A stretch of DNA of 64,000 bases from JBBPYC01 sp038200275 (GTDB lineage: Bacteria; Pseudomonadota; Gammaproteobacteria; Burkholderiales; Burkholderiaceae_C). Position numbers and translations under genes: made by a program. The stretch covers positions 1 through 64,000 of the forward strand of contig JBBPYC010000082.1 in assembly GCA_038200275.1 (NCBI GenBank), given 5' to 3'. Shown in pieces: positions 63,683 through 64,000 of this stretch. Every line of letters begins with the position of its first letter. Position 1 is the first letter of the stretch. The notes beneath the pieces were generated by a model. The model ran no database searches. It saw only the letters and a program-made list of their open reading frames with translations, and was not told the DNA's origin.

Positions 63683-64000
63683 GTGAACCCCATCCAGAAC
63701 GCCGACCTGCACTGCCACTCCGTGGTCTCCGACGGCACGCTGACGCCTGAAGTGCTGGCCGAGCGCGCAGCGAGCAATGGTGTCGATCTGTGGGCGTTGA
63801 CCGATCACGATGAGATCGGTGGTCAGGCCCGGGCGCTGACGGCGGCGCACGCACGCGGGATGCGCTACTTGAGCGGCGTGGAAATCTCGGTCACGTTCAT
63901 CGAAGCCACCGTGCACATCGTCGGCCTGGGATTCGACATCGACAACGCAGCGCTTGCCGAAGGCTTGCAACGCACGCGCGGTGGGCGGGGCGAGCGAGCG
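63683..64000 (+). CDS. PHP-domain phosphoesterase (RNase AM / YciV-like), N-terminal part
   Basis: The first 106 codons from GTG at 63683. Metal motifs ADLHCHSVVSDG and LTDHDEIGG are typical of PHP-domain phosphatases acting on nucleoside 3',5'-bisphosphates (YciV/Rnm). TAAAAT at 63672-63677 may be its -10. The rest is beyond the window. Confidence 0.85.
   Translation, partial: MNPIQNADLHCHSVVSDGTLTPEVLAERAASNGVDLWALTDHDEIGGQARALTAAHARGMRYLSGVEISVTFIEATVHIVGLGFDIDNAALAEGLQRTRGGRGERA

Noticed and set aside
1..64000. CRISPR arrays, tRNA or rRNA genes
   Set aside because: No regularly spaced direct repeats and no T-loop-type GGTTCRANYCC sequences in a cloverleaf context were noticed.

Overview
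The window is GC-rich and reads as a Burkholderiales betaproteobacterium, most likely Comamonadaceae or a close relative. The evidence is the gene neighbourhoods (trxA-rho-rpmE2, yqgE-ruvX-pyrR-pyrB-pyrC', pstSCAB-phoU-phoB-phoR, recJ next to an RpfE-like gene), a type-B L31, a PEP-CTERM protein, and two families of intergenic repeats of a kind I associate with that group. Taxonomy is inferred from gene content, not from an rRNA gene. No tRNA, rRNA or CRISPR array was seen.

Layout. 1-114 is the end of an IS5-type insertion sequence that butts against the stop codon of aroC. 115-16603 is mostly metabolism: chorismate synthase, a CBS protein, O-acetylhomoserine sulfhydrylase with an overlapping hydrolase, two paralogous MetX-like hydrolases (one cytoplasmic, one exported) on either side of a ybjQ gene, a YihY-type membrane protein, flavoenzymes, a DUF3047 protein, an SDR, uraD, a deaminase and an acyl-CoA dehydrogenase. 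16807-19778 holds a broken DUF417 gene, rpoH under a CIRCE-like operator, the 4.5S (SRP) RNA gene with a strong terminator, and a broken SDR gene. 19828-27446 is a HI0933-type flavoprotein and the addB-addA recombination nuclease genes. 27516-30823 is trxA, rho, an inserted methyltransferase gene and rpmE2. 30948-36645 is a GT-C-like membrane protein, an acetyltransferase/nitrilase pair, a class III CoA-transferase and a TfdA-like dioxygenase.

36821-47740 is the phosphate regulon. pstS (with a Pho box and spaced -10), pstC, pstA, pstB, phoU and phoB are followed on the same strand by a diacylglycerol-kinase-type lipid kinase and a metallophosphoesterase, both lying between phoB and phoR; ppx is divergent. 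47858-55686 is a chain of minus-strand genes ending in the pyrimidine cluster, where the dihydroorotase homologue has lost its metal-binding histidines. 55729-58813 is a small accessory patch: a ThiF-family gene, an IS3-family relic, a PEP-CTERM protein with a sigma-54-type promoter and its own terminator, and an IS5-type relic of the same family as the left-edge element. 58814-64000 holds lolD-lolC, an RpfE-like gene overlapping recJ, and the start of a PHP-domain phosphatase gene.

The most noteworthy signals are: the lipid kinase/phosphoesterase pair inside the pho operon; the CIRCE operator over the rpoH promoter; the sigma-54 promoter of the PEP-CTERM gene and its IS-bounded setting; a five-copy, one-orientation repeat family that mostly sits inside operons; and the apparent loss of the AddA nuclease lysine. 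I did not find a clearly new multi-gene system.
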